Source of the DNA: UBA6168 sp964573725
GTDB taxonomy: Bacteria; Bacteroidota; Bacteroidia; Chitinophagales; Saprospiraceae
Assembly: GCA_964573725.1 (NCBI GenBank)
Contig: CAZNLJ010000002.1
Span: 1 to 64,000, forward strand
Length of the DNA: 64,000 nt
Direction: 5' to 3'
Shown: piece after piece, positions 17,961 to 27,755 of the stretch
Numbering within the stretch: the first letter of the stretch is position 1
How the letters are laid out: each line of letters opens with the position of its first letter
Notes under the pieces: generated by a model
Database searches by the model: none
What the model saw: the letters and a program-made list of their open reading frames with translations, nothing else
What the model was told of the DNA's origin: nothing
Made by a program: the position numbers and the translations under genes

Positions 17961-20900
17961 ATGACAATGAATTGTTTATTTCCGCTTTGGCGACTCCTGC
18001 TGCCCTTTGTCCTCCTCGCCGCGTCCCTACCTCCGGCCCTGGCGCAACTATCGGTCACCCTGACGCCTCAACATCCCGCCTGCGGCGGATTCTCCACCGG
18101 TTCCATCACGGCCCTTCCCGCCGGCGGCATGGGCCCTTACACCTTCGCCTGGAATACGGGCGCCACCGTCAACCCATTGCCGAACCTGCCGGCCGGCACT
18201 TATTCCGTGACCGTCACCGGCAGCGGCGGCCTCACCGCCTCCGCCTCCGTCACCCTGACGGCTCCCCCCACCCTGACCGCCGATATCACCGTCACGGACT
18301 GCAACCTGCCCGGCTCCTTGTCGGTCCTGCCCGAAGGCGGAACGCCTCCCTATGCCTACTTGTGGAACAACGGTGCCACCTCCGCCGCCATCTCGAACCT
18401 CCCGACCGGTATTTATTGCGTCAACGTACTGGATTTCAACAACTGCGGCGTCTCCGCCTGCGAAACCGTCGCCTTGCCCATCAGCCTGCAGGTCATCACC
18501 ACCCCCGTCTTGTGCGGACCTTCCTCCCCGGGCGGGACAGCCTTCACCAGCATTTCCGGCGGCAACCCTCCTTTCACGTTCCTCTGGAACACGGGCAGCA
18601 GCAACTCTTCCCTCAACGGGCTGACGACCGGCACCTACTCCGTCACCGCCACCGCCGGCAACGGCTGCTCCGCCACGGGGTCGGGCGTGGTGGAATCCGT
18701 CCCGGGCAACCTCTCCGTCTCCTTGCAACCCACCCACCCCAGCTGCCCCGGCAACACCAACGGCAGCATCACCGCCAGCCCCGCCAACGGTACGCTTCCC
18801 TACTCCTTCCTCTGGAGCACCGGACAAACCACCCCCACCGTCCAGGGCCTCCCTGCCGGAACCTATTCCCTGACCCTGACCGACGGACTCGGCTGTATCG
18901 CCGAAGCCTCCGTCACCCTGGTCAACCAAAGCAACCTCTCCCTGTCCCTGGATTATACCAACCCCAGTTGCAACGGCCTCCAAAACGGCGCCGTCTCCGC
19001 GATGCCCGCCAACGGGGTCCCCCCCTACTCCTTCGCCTGGAACACCGGCCAAACCACCTCCTCCCTCACCGGACTGCCCCCCGGCTCCTACAGCGTGACC
19101 GTGACCGACCAACTCCAATGCAAGCGGAACGCCTCCGCCCTGCTTGTCGCCCTGCCGCCTTTTCCGCTGCAACTGTCGACAGACAGCACCTCGCAATGCG
19201 GAAGCGCCGACGGCCAGGTATCCTCCTGGGTCGGCCCCGCCGCCCAAACCCCGCTCAGCTTCCTGTGGAATACCGGCGACACCACCGCCCAGCTGTCGAA
19301 CGTACCGGCCGGCACCTACACCGTCACGGTCACCACCGCCGTCGGATGCACCAATACCGCCACCGCCACCGTCGGCCAAACCGCCGAATTCCCCGTCCTG
19401 TTCTCCGGCGCTACCGCCATCTGTCCCGGACAATCCTCCGGCGTATTGATCGCCGACCCACAAGGCGGCACCCCGCCCCTTTCCTTTCTCTGGAACACCG
19501 GCTCCACCGAACCTTTCCTGACCAACCTGTCACCCGGCCAGTACGGCGTCACCGTCTCCTCCCCGGACGGCTGCACCGGCAGCTCTGCCGTCGACCTGGT
19601 CTTCGCACCCGAAATCGACCTCGTCGTGACGCCCGTCCCCATCGACTGCTTCGGTGACAGCACCGGACTGGCCGCCGCCGCCGCCACCGGGGGGATTCCT
19701 CCCTTCTCCTTTGCCTGGAGCAACGGCGACACCCTGCCGACCGCCACCGGCCTTTGGGCCGGCAACTTTTCCCTGACCGTCACCGATGCCGGCGGATGTA
19801 CCGCCGGACAAATCATCTCCGTGACGCAATCATCTCCCCTGACCCTGAGCCTGCAGGCCGCCACCGGCAGCTGCGACAGCCTGACAGGCTTCGCCACCGC
19901 CCTGCCGGACGGAGGCAACTTCCCTTATTCCTTCGACTGGAACAATGGCCAGACCGCCGCTCAGATCCAACAACTGCCGCCCGGTACCTACACCGTCACC
20001 GTCACGGACACCACCGGCTGCTCGGTTTCGGATTCCGTCGACATCGCCGCTTTCCCGCCGCTCGAACTCTCCCTCTCCGCGACCAACACCACCTGCAACG
20101 GGCTTGAAAACGGCACCCTCTCGGCATTGGTGTCCGGCGGACTGACGCCCTTCTCCTACCAATGGAACTCCGGCCCCTCAACCCCCACCGTCCAGGATGT
20201 CGCGCCCGGCCTTTATTTTGTTACGGTGACGGACGCAAACGGCTGTACCCGCAGCGACAGCGTATCCGTGCTGCTCGGCAACAGCCTCCTGGTCTCGCTC
20301 GACGGCCCGACCTACGCCTGCCCCGGTGTCTCCGATACGCTGTTTGCCACCGCCGACGGCGGCGTCGGTCCCTATTCCTTCGCCTGGTCCACCGGTGGGT
20401 CCGGTTCCTTCGTGCCGAATGTCTTTCCCGGCACCTACATGGTCACCGCTACCGATCCCAACGGCTGCTTCGGCGCCGCCCAGGCCAACATCCTGCCCGC
20501 CGGCAACTTCGCACTGGTCGCAGACTTGCAACATCCGTCCTGTTTCGGCGACAGCAGCGGACAGATTTCCCTGACCATACAGGGCGGATTACCCCCGTTT
20601 TCCTTTCTCTGGGAAAACGGCGACACCACCCATTCGGTCGACAGTCTCCCGCAAGGGGTCTTCTCCGTCACGGTGACGGAAAGTTCCTCCTGTCGCACCA
20701 TCGAAACCTTCCCGCTCACCGACCCCCCGCCCCTCGGCTTGTCTGCCGACGTCTACAACGGCAACTGCCTGGAAAACGGAACCATCGGCGTTCAGGGTAC
20801 CGGCGGAACCCCACCCTATGCATACCTCTGGTCCACCGGTTCCACCACTCAGTTCGTTTTCGACCTGGCTCCGGATACCTACCAACTTTCCCTGACGGAT

Positions 20901-22664
20901 GCCAAGCAGTGCCACAGGGTGGACACTTTCCTCCTGTCGCCGGTTCCCGTGCCTGCCTGCCTGGTCATCCCCCTGCAACAGGTATCCGGTACCGACCTCA
21001 ACGACGGAGCCCTGGCCGTCAGCGTCCAGGGAGGCACGGAACCGTTCACCTACGCCTGGAATACCGGGGCTTCCGGGGATACCATCCAACAACTGTGGCC
21101 CGGCACCTATTCGGTGACCGTTTCCGATCCCAACAGCTGTACCGCCGTATGTTCCTACACGCTGCTCCAACCCGCCACCCTCGGCGATTTCGTCTGGCTG
21201 GATGAGGACAGGGACGGCCTGCAATCCGCCTCCGAACCCGGCCTTGCCGAGGTGCCCGTCCTGCTCTCCGGCACCGATATCCTGGGAAATACCGTTTCGG
21301 ACACCACCTTCTCCCTGTCCGACGGCGCGTACCGCTTCGCACCGCTGCCCGGTACTTACCAGTTGACCTTCCTTGCTCCCGCCGGCTTCTCCCACAGCCC
21401 GAACCTGCAGGGAACCGATGGGGGCCTGGACTCCGATGCGCATCCACTGACGGGCAAGACCCCGGTCCTCCCGGTGGCGGAAGGAACCGTCCGGCAAGAC
21501 ATCGACGCCGGTTTCTTTCCCTCGCTCCCCTGTGACCCCCTCACGGATGCCGGCACCATCTGCTGCGACCTGACCCGATGCGGACCGGGGCTGCTCGACG
21601 CGCCGATTTCCGCCGCCACCCCCCCCGACGGCGGCAGCGGAACAATCGAATTCACCTGGATGATGTCCACCGATGACGGCCCCTTCGACCCGGACACCTG
21701 GTCGCTGATTCCGGACGCCTTCGGGGAAAGTTATCTCCCGAGCCTCCCGATCGGCCGGACCAGCTTCCTGGTCCGCCTGGCCCGCCGGAACAACTGCACG
21801 GCCTTCCTCCCCTCCAATATCATCCGCATCGACGTGGATTCGCAATCCGTCGCCAGGATCCTGCCCCGGCCGGATACGGCCTGCCTCGGCCAACCCACCG
21901 GATTCGAAGCCCTGGAATTCGCCCCGGATGCCGGCTATGCCTGGCATTTCCAGGACGGATCCCCGGCCATGGCCGACGGCCGCACCATCGACGAGGTCAT
22001 TTGGGAAACCCCCGGCCGAAAGACCGTCCGACTCGATGTCACCACCGGTACCTGCACCGCCACCGACCTGTTTTTTGTCCTGGTCGGCAATGAACCGGCT
22101 TTTTGCGGGGATGCCCTGGTCATCCAGGCCGTGTTGGACGAATCGACCGGTTCGACGACCCTGGACTGGTTCTACCGCAAACCCGATACCCTGGACCACA
22201 CCTTTGCGGTCTATTGGGGTACCGATCCCGCGGAATTGGTCTTGATTGCGCCGACGGTCACGGAAACGGACCTCGGCGACCTCATCCGCTATGAAGCCGT
22301 CCATGACGGCCCGGTCCGGGGCACCAATTATTACCAGGTGTTTCTGGTCGGAGCGGGAACCTCCTCCCCCATCCGGTCCAACATCGCTTCCGTCAAGTAT
22401 GCCGGAGATTACAGGTATGTGCACATTTATCCGAATCCTTTCCGGGACAGGTTGGTGGTGGAGGTCATCGACCGGTTCGACGACCTGCCCATCACCTTGC
22501 ACATGACCTCCGCGGAGGGCAAGCTGATCCGGATTTTTCCCGTCCCACCCGATGGCGACCGGGTGGAGTTCCCCTTGGAGGAGCTCCCGGCTGGCACTTA
22601 TTTTCTCCGTGTCAACTACGACGGAAAAATCCAGAAAATTGTGAAAATGGTGAAAACGGATTGA
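17961..22664 (+). CDS. Giant SprB-repeat cell-surface protein with T9SS type A sorting domain
   Basis: This 1567-residue secreted protein starts with a signal peptide (MTMNCLFPLWRLLLPFVLLA...PALAQ). Residues about 30-1071 consist of 14 SprB-type repeats of 71-76 residues, each with a Cys near its start, a GG.PPYSFAW.TG core, an L.AGTYSVTVTD strand and a closing Cys. Then come an SdrD-B-like domain (LGDFVWLDEDRDGLQSASEPG, about 1072-1185), a region with a PKD-like fold (about 1297-1375) and a T9SS type A tail (VHIYPNPFRDRLVVEV to VKMVKTD, about 1486-1567). SprB repeats are known from the gliding adhesin of Flavobacterium; this protein is much shorter. It is probably exported by the T9SS and anchored on the outer surface as an adhesin. 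I chose the ATG at 17961; one two codons later also fits. Confidence 0.9.
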   Translation: MTMNCLFPLWRLLLPFVLLAASLPPALAQLSVTLTPQHPACGGFSTGSITALPAGGMGPYTFAWNTGATVNPLPNLPAGTYSVTVTGSGGLTASASVTLTAPPTLTADITVTDCNLPGSLSVLPEGGTPPYAYLWNNGATSAAISNLPTGIYCVNVLDFNNCGVSACETVALPISLQVITTPVLCGPSSPGGTAFTSISGGNPPFTFLWNTGSSNSSLNGLTTGTYSVTATAGNGCSATGSGVVESVPGNLSVSLQPTHPSCPGNTNGSITASPANGTLPYSFLWSTGQTTPTVQGLPAGTYSLTLTDGLGCIAEASVTLVNQSNLSLSLDYTNPSCNGLQNGAVSAMPANGVPPYSFAWNTGQTTSSLTGLPPGSYSVTVTDQLQCKRNASALLVALPPFPLQLSTDSTSQCGSADGQVSSWVGPAAQTPLSFLWNTGDTTAQLSNVPAGTYTVTVTTAVGCTNTATATVGQTAEFPVLFSGATAICPGQSSGVLIADPQGGTPPLSFLWNTGSTEPFLTNLSPGQYGVTVSSPDGCTGSSAVDLVFAPEIDLVVTPVPIDCFGDSTGLAAAAATGGIPPFSFAWSNGDTLPTATGLWAGNFSLTVTDAGGCTAGQIISVTQSSPLTLSLQAATGSCDSLTGFATALPDGGNFPYSFDWNNGQTAAQIQQLPPGTYTVTVTDTTGCSVSDSVDIAAFPPLELSLSATNTTCNGLENGTLSALVSGGLTPFSYQWNSGPSTPTVQDVAPGLYFVTVTDANGCTRSDSVSVLLGNSLLVSLDGPTYACPGVSDTLFATADGGVGPYSFAWSTGGSGSFVPNVFPGTYMVTATDPNGCFGAAQANILPAGNFALVADLQHPSCFGDSSGQISLTIQGGLPPFSFLWENGDTTHSVDSLPQGVFSVTVTESSSCRTIETFPLTDPPPLGLSADVYNGNCLENGTIGVQGTGGTPPYAYLWSTGSTTQFVFDLAPDTYQLSLTDAKQCHRVDTFLLSPVPVPACLVIPLQQVSGTDLNDGALAVSVQGGTEPFTYAWNTGASGDTIQQLWPGTYSVTVSDPNSCTAVCSYTLLQPATLGDFVWLDEDRDGLQSASEPGLAEVPVLLSGTDILGNTVSDTTFSLSDGAYRFAPLPGTYQLTFLAPAGFSHSPNLQGTDGGLDSDAHPLTGKTPVLPVAEGTVRQDIDAGFFPSLPCDPLTDAGTICCDLTRCGPGLLDAPISAATPPDGGSGTIEFTWMMSTDDGPFDPDTWSLIPDAFGESYLPSLPIGRTSFLVRLARRNNCTAFLPSNIIRIDVDSQSVARILPRPDTACLGQPTGFEALEFAPDAGYAWHFQDGSPAMADGRTIDEVIWETPGRKTVRLDVTTGTCTATDLFFVLVGNEPAFCGDALVIQAVLDESTGSTTLDWFYRKPDTLDHTFAVYWGTDPAELVLIAPTVTETDLGDLIRYEAVHDGPVRGTNYYQVFLVGAGTSSPIRSNIASVKYAGDYRYVHIYPNPFRDRLVVEVIDRFDDLPITLHMTSAEGKLIRIFPVPPDGDRVEFPLEELPAGTYFLRVNYDGKIQKIVKMVKTD
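18045..21176 (+). repeat. Fourteen tandem SprB-type coding repeats, about 220-228 bp each
   Basis: The repeats are conserved at protein level and diverged at DNA level: each unit reads (hydrophobic)xLS..x.P.C.G...G.I...GG.PPYSF.W.TG.T...L..LP.GTYSVTVTD..GC. They lie inside the gene at 17961-22664 and were counted by their closing GTYSVTVT-like strands. Two cysteines per unit probably form a disulfide. Confidence 0.85.
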
Positions 22665-22792
22665 ACGGAACGAAAGGCCGCACTTCTGACCCGGTAGGAT
22701 GCACGTCCATTCCTCCAGGGAAAACCAGCGGCGGATTCCGCCCGCCGAGCTGACGGAAGGAGCTCCCGGGTGCGGTTCCCAACCGGCTCCCG

Positions 22793-23671
22793 CTACACAA
22801 GCAGGTCGAGGATGACCAGCCCGCCGAACAGCAGGCTGGCGATACCGTTGGTGGTGAAAAAAGCCAGGTTGATCCGGCTCAGGTCGGCAGGCTTGACCAA
22901 CAGGTGCTGATAAACCAGCGAGGCGAGGAAAAGGGTGCCGGCCAACCCGCTCAACCAGCCTGTTTCCGGGTATCCCGCATATAGTTCGACCACGGTGGCC
23001 AAGACCCCGAAACCGCTGCAAAGATGGAGCAGTCTGGCCGTCCGAATGGCCTTGCCCACCCCGAAGGTGGCAGGAACGGAATGCAGGCGATGTGCCCGGT
23101 CGAACTGTGCATCCTGCAAAGCATAGATGATGTCGAATCCGGCCACCCAGCACAGCACCAGGAAAGAAAGCAACAAGGGAAGGGTATCGAAACCGCCGCC
23201 GACCGCCAGATAGGCTCCCAAGGGCGCCAGGGCCAGGCCCAGGCCCAACACGAAATGGCAGAGATAAGTGAACCGCTTGGTGAAACTGTACCCCAGGATG
23301 ACCAGCAAGGCTACCGGGGAGAGGTAGAAGCACAAGGGATTGATAAACCAGGCCGACAGGAGGAAAAGTATGGCGTTCAGCATGGTGAAACGCAAAGCCG
23401 CCGGGGCGGAAATGATACCGGCCGGAATTTCCCGCAGGGCGGTCCGGGGATTTATCCCGTCGATGTCCCGGTCCAGGTACCGGTTGAAAGCCATGGCAGC
23501 GCTTCGGGCGAAGACCATGCACAGCACGACGAGCAGGAAAATCCGGGCGGGGACGGCATATCCGTATCGGAAATAGGCCAGGAAAAAGCCCAGTAGCGCA
23601 AAAGGCAGGGCAAAGATCGTGTGGCTGAATTTGACGAGGGAAAAATACGCGCGAACGGTGGTCATGTCCAT
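22793..23671 (-). CDS. UbiA-family prenyltransferase (4-hydroxybenzoate/MqnP type)
   Basis: This 292-residue protein has about eight or nine membrane spans. The first aspartate-rich motif is NRYLDRDIDGINPRT and the second is YALQDAQFDRAHRLHS; together they bind Mg2+ and the prenyl diphosphate. Such enzymes attach a polyprenyl tail to an aromatic acid in quinone synthesis. In Bacteroidota that make menaquinone, this branch is commonly the prenylation step of the futalosine route, so MqnP is a reasonable guess, but no other mqn or men gene is in the window. The start could be 23671 or 23665. It converges with the SprB-repeat gene. Confidence 0.87.
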   Translation of the reverse strand: MDMTTVRAYFSLVKFSHTIFALPFALLGFFLAYFRYGYAVPARIFLLVVLCMVFARSAAMAFNRYLDRDIDGINPRTALREIPAGIISAPAALRFTMLNAILFLLSAWFINPLCFYLSPVALLVILGYSFTKRFTYLCHFVLGLGLALAPLGAYLAVGGGFDTLPLLLSFLVLCWVAGFDIIYALQDAQFDRAHRLHSVPATFGVGKAIRTARLLHLCSGFGVLATVVELYAGYPETGWLSGLAGTLFLASLVYQHLLVKPADLSRINLAFFTTNGIASLLFGGLVILDLLV

Positions 23672-23779
23672 GTCTTCAACCGGATGGGAGAATGCCGGGC
23701 GAAAACTACCGGGAAGTGTTTCCGCCATGCAGGGTATGCCGGGTGCCGCCACAGGGGGCGACGAGGAGGGCCGAAAGCA

Positions 23780-23820
23780 CTCGCGGCGCTTCGGAGTGTC
23801 GAACTCCGGTGCGCCGCGAG
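23780..23820. other. Perfect nested hairpin without T-run
   Basis: CTCGCGGCGC (23780-23789) pairs exactly with GCGCCGCGAG (23811-23820), and inside it CGGAGT pairs with ACTCCG around a GTCGA loop. It sits 100 bp past the DUF1573 stop and 108 bp before the ubiA-like start, both on the minus strand. It may be an unusual terminator, processing site or attenuator. Confidence 0.6.
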
Positions 23821-23920
23821 GACTTGTCGTTGGATTACCTGCCGGGCAGGCGTTCGCATCAGCGACTCGAGCTCGGCGGAAGTGCGCCGGCAGCGACGTA
23901 TGCCGATGCGGGAATACTTG

Positions 23921-24475
23921 TCAGTTCGTCTGGACGGCCGTGGCCGGCTGGGGTGCATCACCGATGACTTCCCCCTTGATCGTCAGGATGGAAGTGGCCG
24001 GGTTGGTATTGGCCGTGATTGTCACCTGCTTGGCTTGCGCACCGGCTTTGCCCTTGCTGTCGAATTCGACCTTGATCTTACCGGTACCCCCCGGGGCGAT
24101 GGGATCCTTGGGCCATTCCGGCACCGTACATCCGCAGCTGCCCTTGGCGTTGCTGATGATGAGGGGTTCCTTACCCGTGTTCGTGAAGGTATAGTCGTGC
24201 TGTACCTTTTCACCGGCCTTGACCTTGCCGAAGTTGAATTCCGTCTCGGCGAACTGGACGGTGGTGGTCGGTCCGACCGGCGGAGCCGGCTGTGCGGCGC
24301 TGGCTTCCGGCGTCACCGGGGTGGTGTTGCCCGTCAGGCTGACTTCACCCGTTCCGCCGGTATTCCCGGCGGCAGCGTTGACCGCCTCTTCCCGGGCGCT
24401 ATCGCTCTTGCAGCTGGGCAGGGACACAGCCAGTACCGCCATCGCCAGCAATCCAAAAGAAACTTTCTTCCACAT
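23921..24475 (-). CDS. DUF1573 lipoprotein
   Basis: This 184-residue secreted protein has a short signal MWKKVSFGLLAMAVLAVSLPSC, here quoted as VLAVSLPSC for the lipobox. A Gly/Thr/Pro-rich linker follows, then one DUF1573 immunoglobulin-like domain (about 80-175) with FNFGKVKAGEKVQHDYTFTN and SNAKGSCGCTVPEWPKDPIA. The CGC motif is typical of the family. DUF1573 proteins are very common in Bacteroidota and of unknown function, probably envelope-associated. The ATG at 24475 gives the only sensible signal peptide. A TAATTTTG promoter box lies about 105 bp upstream. Confidence 0.88.
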   Translation of the reverse strand: MWKKVSFGLLAMAVLAVSLPSCKSDSAREEAVNAAAGNTGGTGEVSLTGNTTPVTPEASAAQPAPPVGPTTTVQFAETEFNFGKVKAGEKVQHDYTFTNTGKEPLIISNAKGSCGCTVPEWPKDPIAPGGTGKIKVEFDSKGKAGAQAKQVTITANTNPATSILTIKGEVIGDAPQPATAVQTN

Positions 24476-24580
24476 TTTCTTGAGATTTTGTGATGAATGA
24501 TTCGAAAGGTAATTCGTCATTGCGGAAACAACCGCAATCGGCGAATGTTTACGCAATAAATCCGCAATCGTTGCAGGGTG

Positions 24581-24588
24581 CAAAATTA
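24581..24588 (-). promoter_or_regulatory. Bacteroidota -7 box for the DUF1573 gene (TAATTTTG)
   Basis: This is an exact TAnnTTTG followed by C on the minus strand, 105 bp upstream of the ATG at 24475, in an AT-rich patch. No TTG at 17-23 bp upstream. Confidence 0.5.
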
Positions 24589-24792
24589 TGGCATTCCAAA
24601 CGGCTGTCGTAGCCGGCCCGGCCTGCATTTGTTAACGGCATGTTAAGATTCGGCACCATGGCTCGAATCTCCCCGCAGCCCGATGCCGGCGTCCGATAAA
24701 TTTTGCAATCCGGATATTTTTTTGAATGTTTGTCCATCATTCCATAAGTACCGACTGTCCGATTTTTCGGATTGCCACCAAATTATCGCCCT

Positions 24793-26046
24793 ATGTCCGT
24801 CCCGTTCCAACATACCGTCACAGACCGCTTCCTTCGTTACGTCCGGATCGACACCCAGTCCGATCCTGCCTCCCCGACCACCCCCTCCACCGCCAAACAG
24901 AAGGATTTGGGCCGGCTCCTGGTCAGCGAGCTTCGGGAAATGGGTGTCCGGGACGCGGACATGGACGATTCCGGCTATGTGTACGCCACCATCCCCGGAA
25001 ACAGCACCCGGAAAGTACCTGTCATCTGTCTTTGCGCCCACATGGACACCGCCCCCGATTGCAGCGGAGCAGGTGTAAAACCCATCATCCACCGCAACTA
25101 CCAGGGCGAGGATATCGTGCTGCCCGACGACCCCTCCGAGGTCATCCGCCTGGCCGACCACCCGCACCTGAAGGACCAGCTCGGCCACGACATCATCACG
25201 GCGAGCGGCACCACCCTGCTCGGTGCGGACAACAAGGCCGGGGTCGCCGAAATCATGGATGCCGCCCGGATCCTATTGCAACATCCCGATATCCGGCACG
25301 GTGACATCCGCCTGCTGTTCACCCCGGACGAGGAAATCGGCCGCGGTGCGGACCACGTCGACCTGCAGCGGCTCGGCGCGGATTTCGGCTACACCGTCGA
25401 CGGGGAAATGGCCGGCTCCCTGGAAAACGAAACCTTTTCCGCCGACCAGGTCACCATCGCCTTCAAAGGGGTCAGCGTCCACCCCGGCTTCGCCAAAGGC
25501 AAGATGGAACATGCCATGAAAATGGCCGCCGCCCTCATCCAGGGCCTCCCATCCGAAGGCTGCTCCCCGGAAACCACAGAAGGCCGGCAGGGCTTCATCC
25601 ATCCGACCAGCATCGAAGGTTCGCTCGAATATGCCAAGGTCACCTTCTTCATCCGCGACTTCACCACGGAAAAACTGGCGGAACACGAGACACTCCTGAA
25701 AAATACCCTGGATAAGGTCCTGGAGGACTATCCGAACTCAACGGCCACTTTTACCGTCCAGGAACAATACCGCAACATGAAGGTGGTGCTTGACCGGCAT
25801 CCGGAGGTCGTCCGATACGCCGAGGAAGCCATCCGGCGGGCCGGTCTCACACCCCGGCTCTCCAGCATCCGCGGCGGGACGGACGGGTCCAGGCTGTCGT
25901 TCATGGGCCTCCCCTGTCCCAATATCTTCGCCGGGGAACATGCCTTCCATTCCCGCCAGGAATGGGTGTCCGTCCAGGATATGGAAAAAGCGGTCCTCAC
26001 CCTGGTGCACCTCGTACAGGTCTGGGAAGAGAACAGTCCCGGCTGA
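24793..26046 (+). CDS. pepT: Peptidase T (tripeptide aminopeptidase)
   Basis: This 417-residue cytosolic di-zinc peptidase of the M20B family removes the N-terminal residue from tripeptides. Metal and catalytic motifs are visible in order: CAHMDTAPD, GADNKAGVAEIMD (Asp ligand), PDEEIGRGADHVD (catalytic Glu pair), a dimerisation domain with KGVSVHPGFAKG, and late GGTDGSRLSFMGLPCPN with AGEHAFHSRQEW carrying the final His ligand. Length and order match PepT. The ATG at 24793 (MSVPFQHTVTDRFLRYV) matches the family start; an upstream ATG adds seven residues. It is the first gene of a possible pair with the lipoprotein 73 bp downstream. Confidence 0.94.
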   Translation: MSVPFQHTVTDRFLRYVRIDTQSDPASPTTPSTAKQKDLGRLLVSELREMGVRDADMDDSGYVYATIPGNSTRKVPVICLCAHMDTAPDCSGAGVKPIIHRNYQGEDIVLPDDPSEVIRLADHPHLKDQLGHDIITASGTTLLGADNKAGVAEIMDAARILLQHPDIRHGDIRLLFTPDEEIGRGADHVDLQRLGADFGYTVDGEMAGSLENETFSADQVTIAFKGVSVHPGFAKGKMEHAMKMAAALIQGLPSEGCSPETTEGRQGFIHPTSIEGSLEYAKVTFFIRDFTTEKLAEHETLLKNTLDKVLEDYPNSTATFTVQEQYRNMKVVLDRHPEVVRYAEEAIRRAGLTPRLSSIRGGTDGSRLSFMGLPCPNIFAGEHAFHSRQEWVSVQDMEKAVLTLVHLVQVWEENSPG

Positions 26047-26119
26047 CGGCGGAAACCGCACCGCCGCACTTCATCGCCGACTGCCTCCACGCCCCCTGGA
26101 CGGATAACAACACATTCCT

Positions 26120-27334
26120 ATGAAGTATCGCCTGTCAAGCCGTATCTTCCGATTTGCCGCCCTCGCCCCCCTGCTGGCCGTACTGCTCTTCTCCGGCGGC
26201 TGTGCCAATCCCGTCAAACTGCTGGAGAAGGGCCAATATGACGGCGCCATCCAGCTTTGTATCCGGAAATTGAGCGGTAAGTCCACCAAGAAGACCGAAT
26301 ATGTAAAAACCCTCGAGACCGCTTTCGCCAAAGCCACCCATGCGGATATGCGGGAAATCCAGTCCTTGGAAAAGGAAAACCGGTCCGAAAACTGGGTCCG
26401 AATCAACCGCATCCACCAACAGATCAAACGCCGGCAAACCTCCCTGGAACCCCTGCTTCCCCTGGTCTCCGAAACCGGTTACCAGGCTGCGTTCCAGTTC
26501 GTCCGGGTGGAAGACATGGAATTGGATTCCCGGGAAAAGGCTGCCGAACATTTCTACCAGGACGGCCTCCGGCTGCTCCGGGAGGCGTCCGAGGGTGACA
26601 AACGCGCTGCCGTCGAGGCTTATCGCGCCTTCGGAAATATCCGCCCTTTCTTCGATCCCTACCGGGACGAGGCCCGGCTGATGGAACGCGCCCGGGAACT
26701 GGGTACCAACCATATCCTCTTCCGGATGGAAAACGATGCGGATGCCCTCCTTCCGGCCGGTTTCGAAACGGAATTGAAAAGGATGAGCGTCCGTGACCTC
26801 AACCGGACCTGGCAGGAATTCCACCTGCAGCCGCAGGACGGACTCGCCTACGACTACCAGGTCGTCATGCGCATCCAATCCTTGCAAGTCTCTCCGGAAC
26901 AGGTCAGGGAACGTACCTACACCGATGAGAAAACCATCGAGGACGGTTGGGAGTATGTGCTCGATGAAAAGGGCAACGTCGCCAAGGACAGCAGCGGCAA
27001 CGACATCCGGGTGCCCCGCAAAGTCCGCATCTCCGCACAGCTGCTGGAGGTGTACCAGCAAAAGGCAGCCCTGGTAGGCGGCACGCTGGACTTTTACGAC
27101 AACACCCGACAGGAACTGGTCCATACCGATCCGATCGCCGTGGAAGCGGTTTTCGAAAATTACGCCGCCACTTTCCAGGGCGACAAAAGAGCCTTGAGCG
27201 AGACCTCCCGCCAACGCATCGGCAACAAACCCCTGCCTTTTCCCGCCGACGAGGCGCTCCTGCTCCAAGCGGCGGACCTGTTGAAACCTATCCTCAAGCA
27301 AAAGATCTCCAAGAGCCGGATCCTTCGCCAATAG
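26120..27334 (+). CDS. Lipoprotein of unknown function with helical repeats
   Basis: This 404-residue protein has a signal ending in the lipobox-like LLFSGGC, so it is probably a lipoprotein. The segment right after, NPVKLLEKGQYDGAIQLCIRKL, looks like one TPR hairpin, followed by about 130 residues of charged helices. The second half has VRDLNRTWQEFHLQP, a lysine-rich region (DEKTIEDGWEYVLDEKGN) and VRISAQLLEVYQQKAALVGG, suggesting a mixed alpha/beta domain seen in Bacteroidota lipoproteins. No known catalytic motif. It follows pepT by 73 bp and precedes a long gene-free stretch. Confidence 0.75.
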   Translation: MKYRLSSRIFRFAALAPLLAVLLFSGGCANPVKLLEKGQYDGAIQLCIRKLSGKSTKKTEYVKTLETAFAKATHADMREIQSLEKENRSENWVRINRIHQQIKRRQTSLEPLLPLVSETGYQAAFQFVRVEDMELDSREKAAEHFYQDGLRLLREASEGDKRAAVEAYRAFGNIRPFFDPYRDEARLMERARELGTNHILFRMENDADALLPAGFETELKRMSVRDLNRTWQEFHLQPQDGLAYDYQVVMRIQSLQVSPEQVRERTYTDEKTIEDGWEYVLDEKGNVAKDSSGNDIRVPRKVRISAQLLEVYQQKAALVGGTLDFYDNTRQELVHTDPIAVEAVFENYAATFQGDKRALSETSRQRIGNKPLPFPADEALLLQAADLLKPILKQKISKSRILRQ

Positions 27335-27721
27335 GCTTCCCGGACCGCCCCCCTTCCGTCGATTCGACATTCGGCCGGAGTAATCCCGTCCGCCGGTTCG
27401 CTCCCGTCACACGGCGGCCCTACATCCACGACGGTAAGTACCGCTCCATACCGCGGACTGCCTCCCGTGGAAATCCAGGGCTGGCAAACGCAGAACCCAT
27501 CCTCCGCACTCCAACCCTACGGGATCGGCAATCATAATAACACGATTCTCAAATTTTTGTATAGTGATAGAACATGCCAATGAGCTGCGACCGGCATGAA
27601 AAAGGGCGCGGCGCACAACCGGCCGCCCTGTCCGAAAGGCGGGAAGCGAGAGAATGACCCTTGGGTAATGAGTAGGTTAGGTTCCTATTCAATCGTGCGA
27701 ACCTTGGTATAATAAATATTT

Positions 27722-27755
27722 GATTTGGTTATCGAAGTGCGAAAGGTGAGACAGG
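27722..27755 (+). repeat. Dispersed intergenic element, copy A
   Basis: GATTTGGTTATCGAAGTGCG at its start is shared, with three differences, by a copy at 34051-34085 on the opposite strand; both continue with AAAG.TGAG..CA..G. Both copies lie in AT-rich gaps. Confidence 0.5.

Noticed and set aside
18045..21176. Regular repeats that could be mistaken for a CRISPR or satellite array
   Set aside because: Units are over 200 bp, coding, and conserved at protein level only; there are no short identical repeats with spacers.
20589..23522. A 977-codon open frame on the minus strand across the SprB-repeat gene and the UbiA-like gene
   Set aside because: It is antisense to two well-supported genes, has no domain or signal peptide at its start, and arises from the GC-rich codon pattern.
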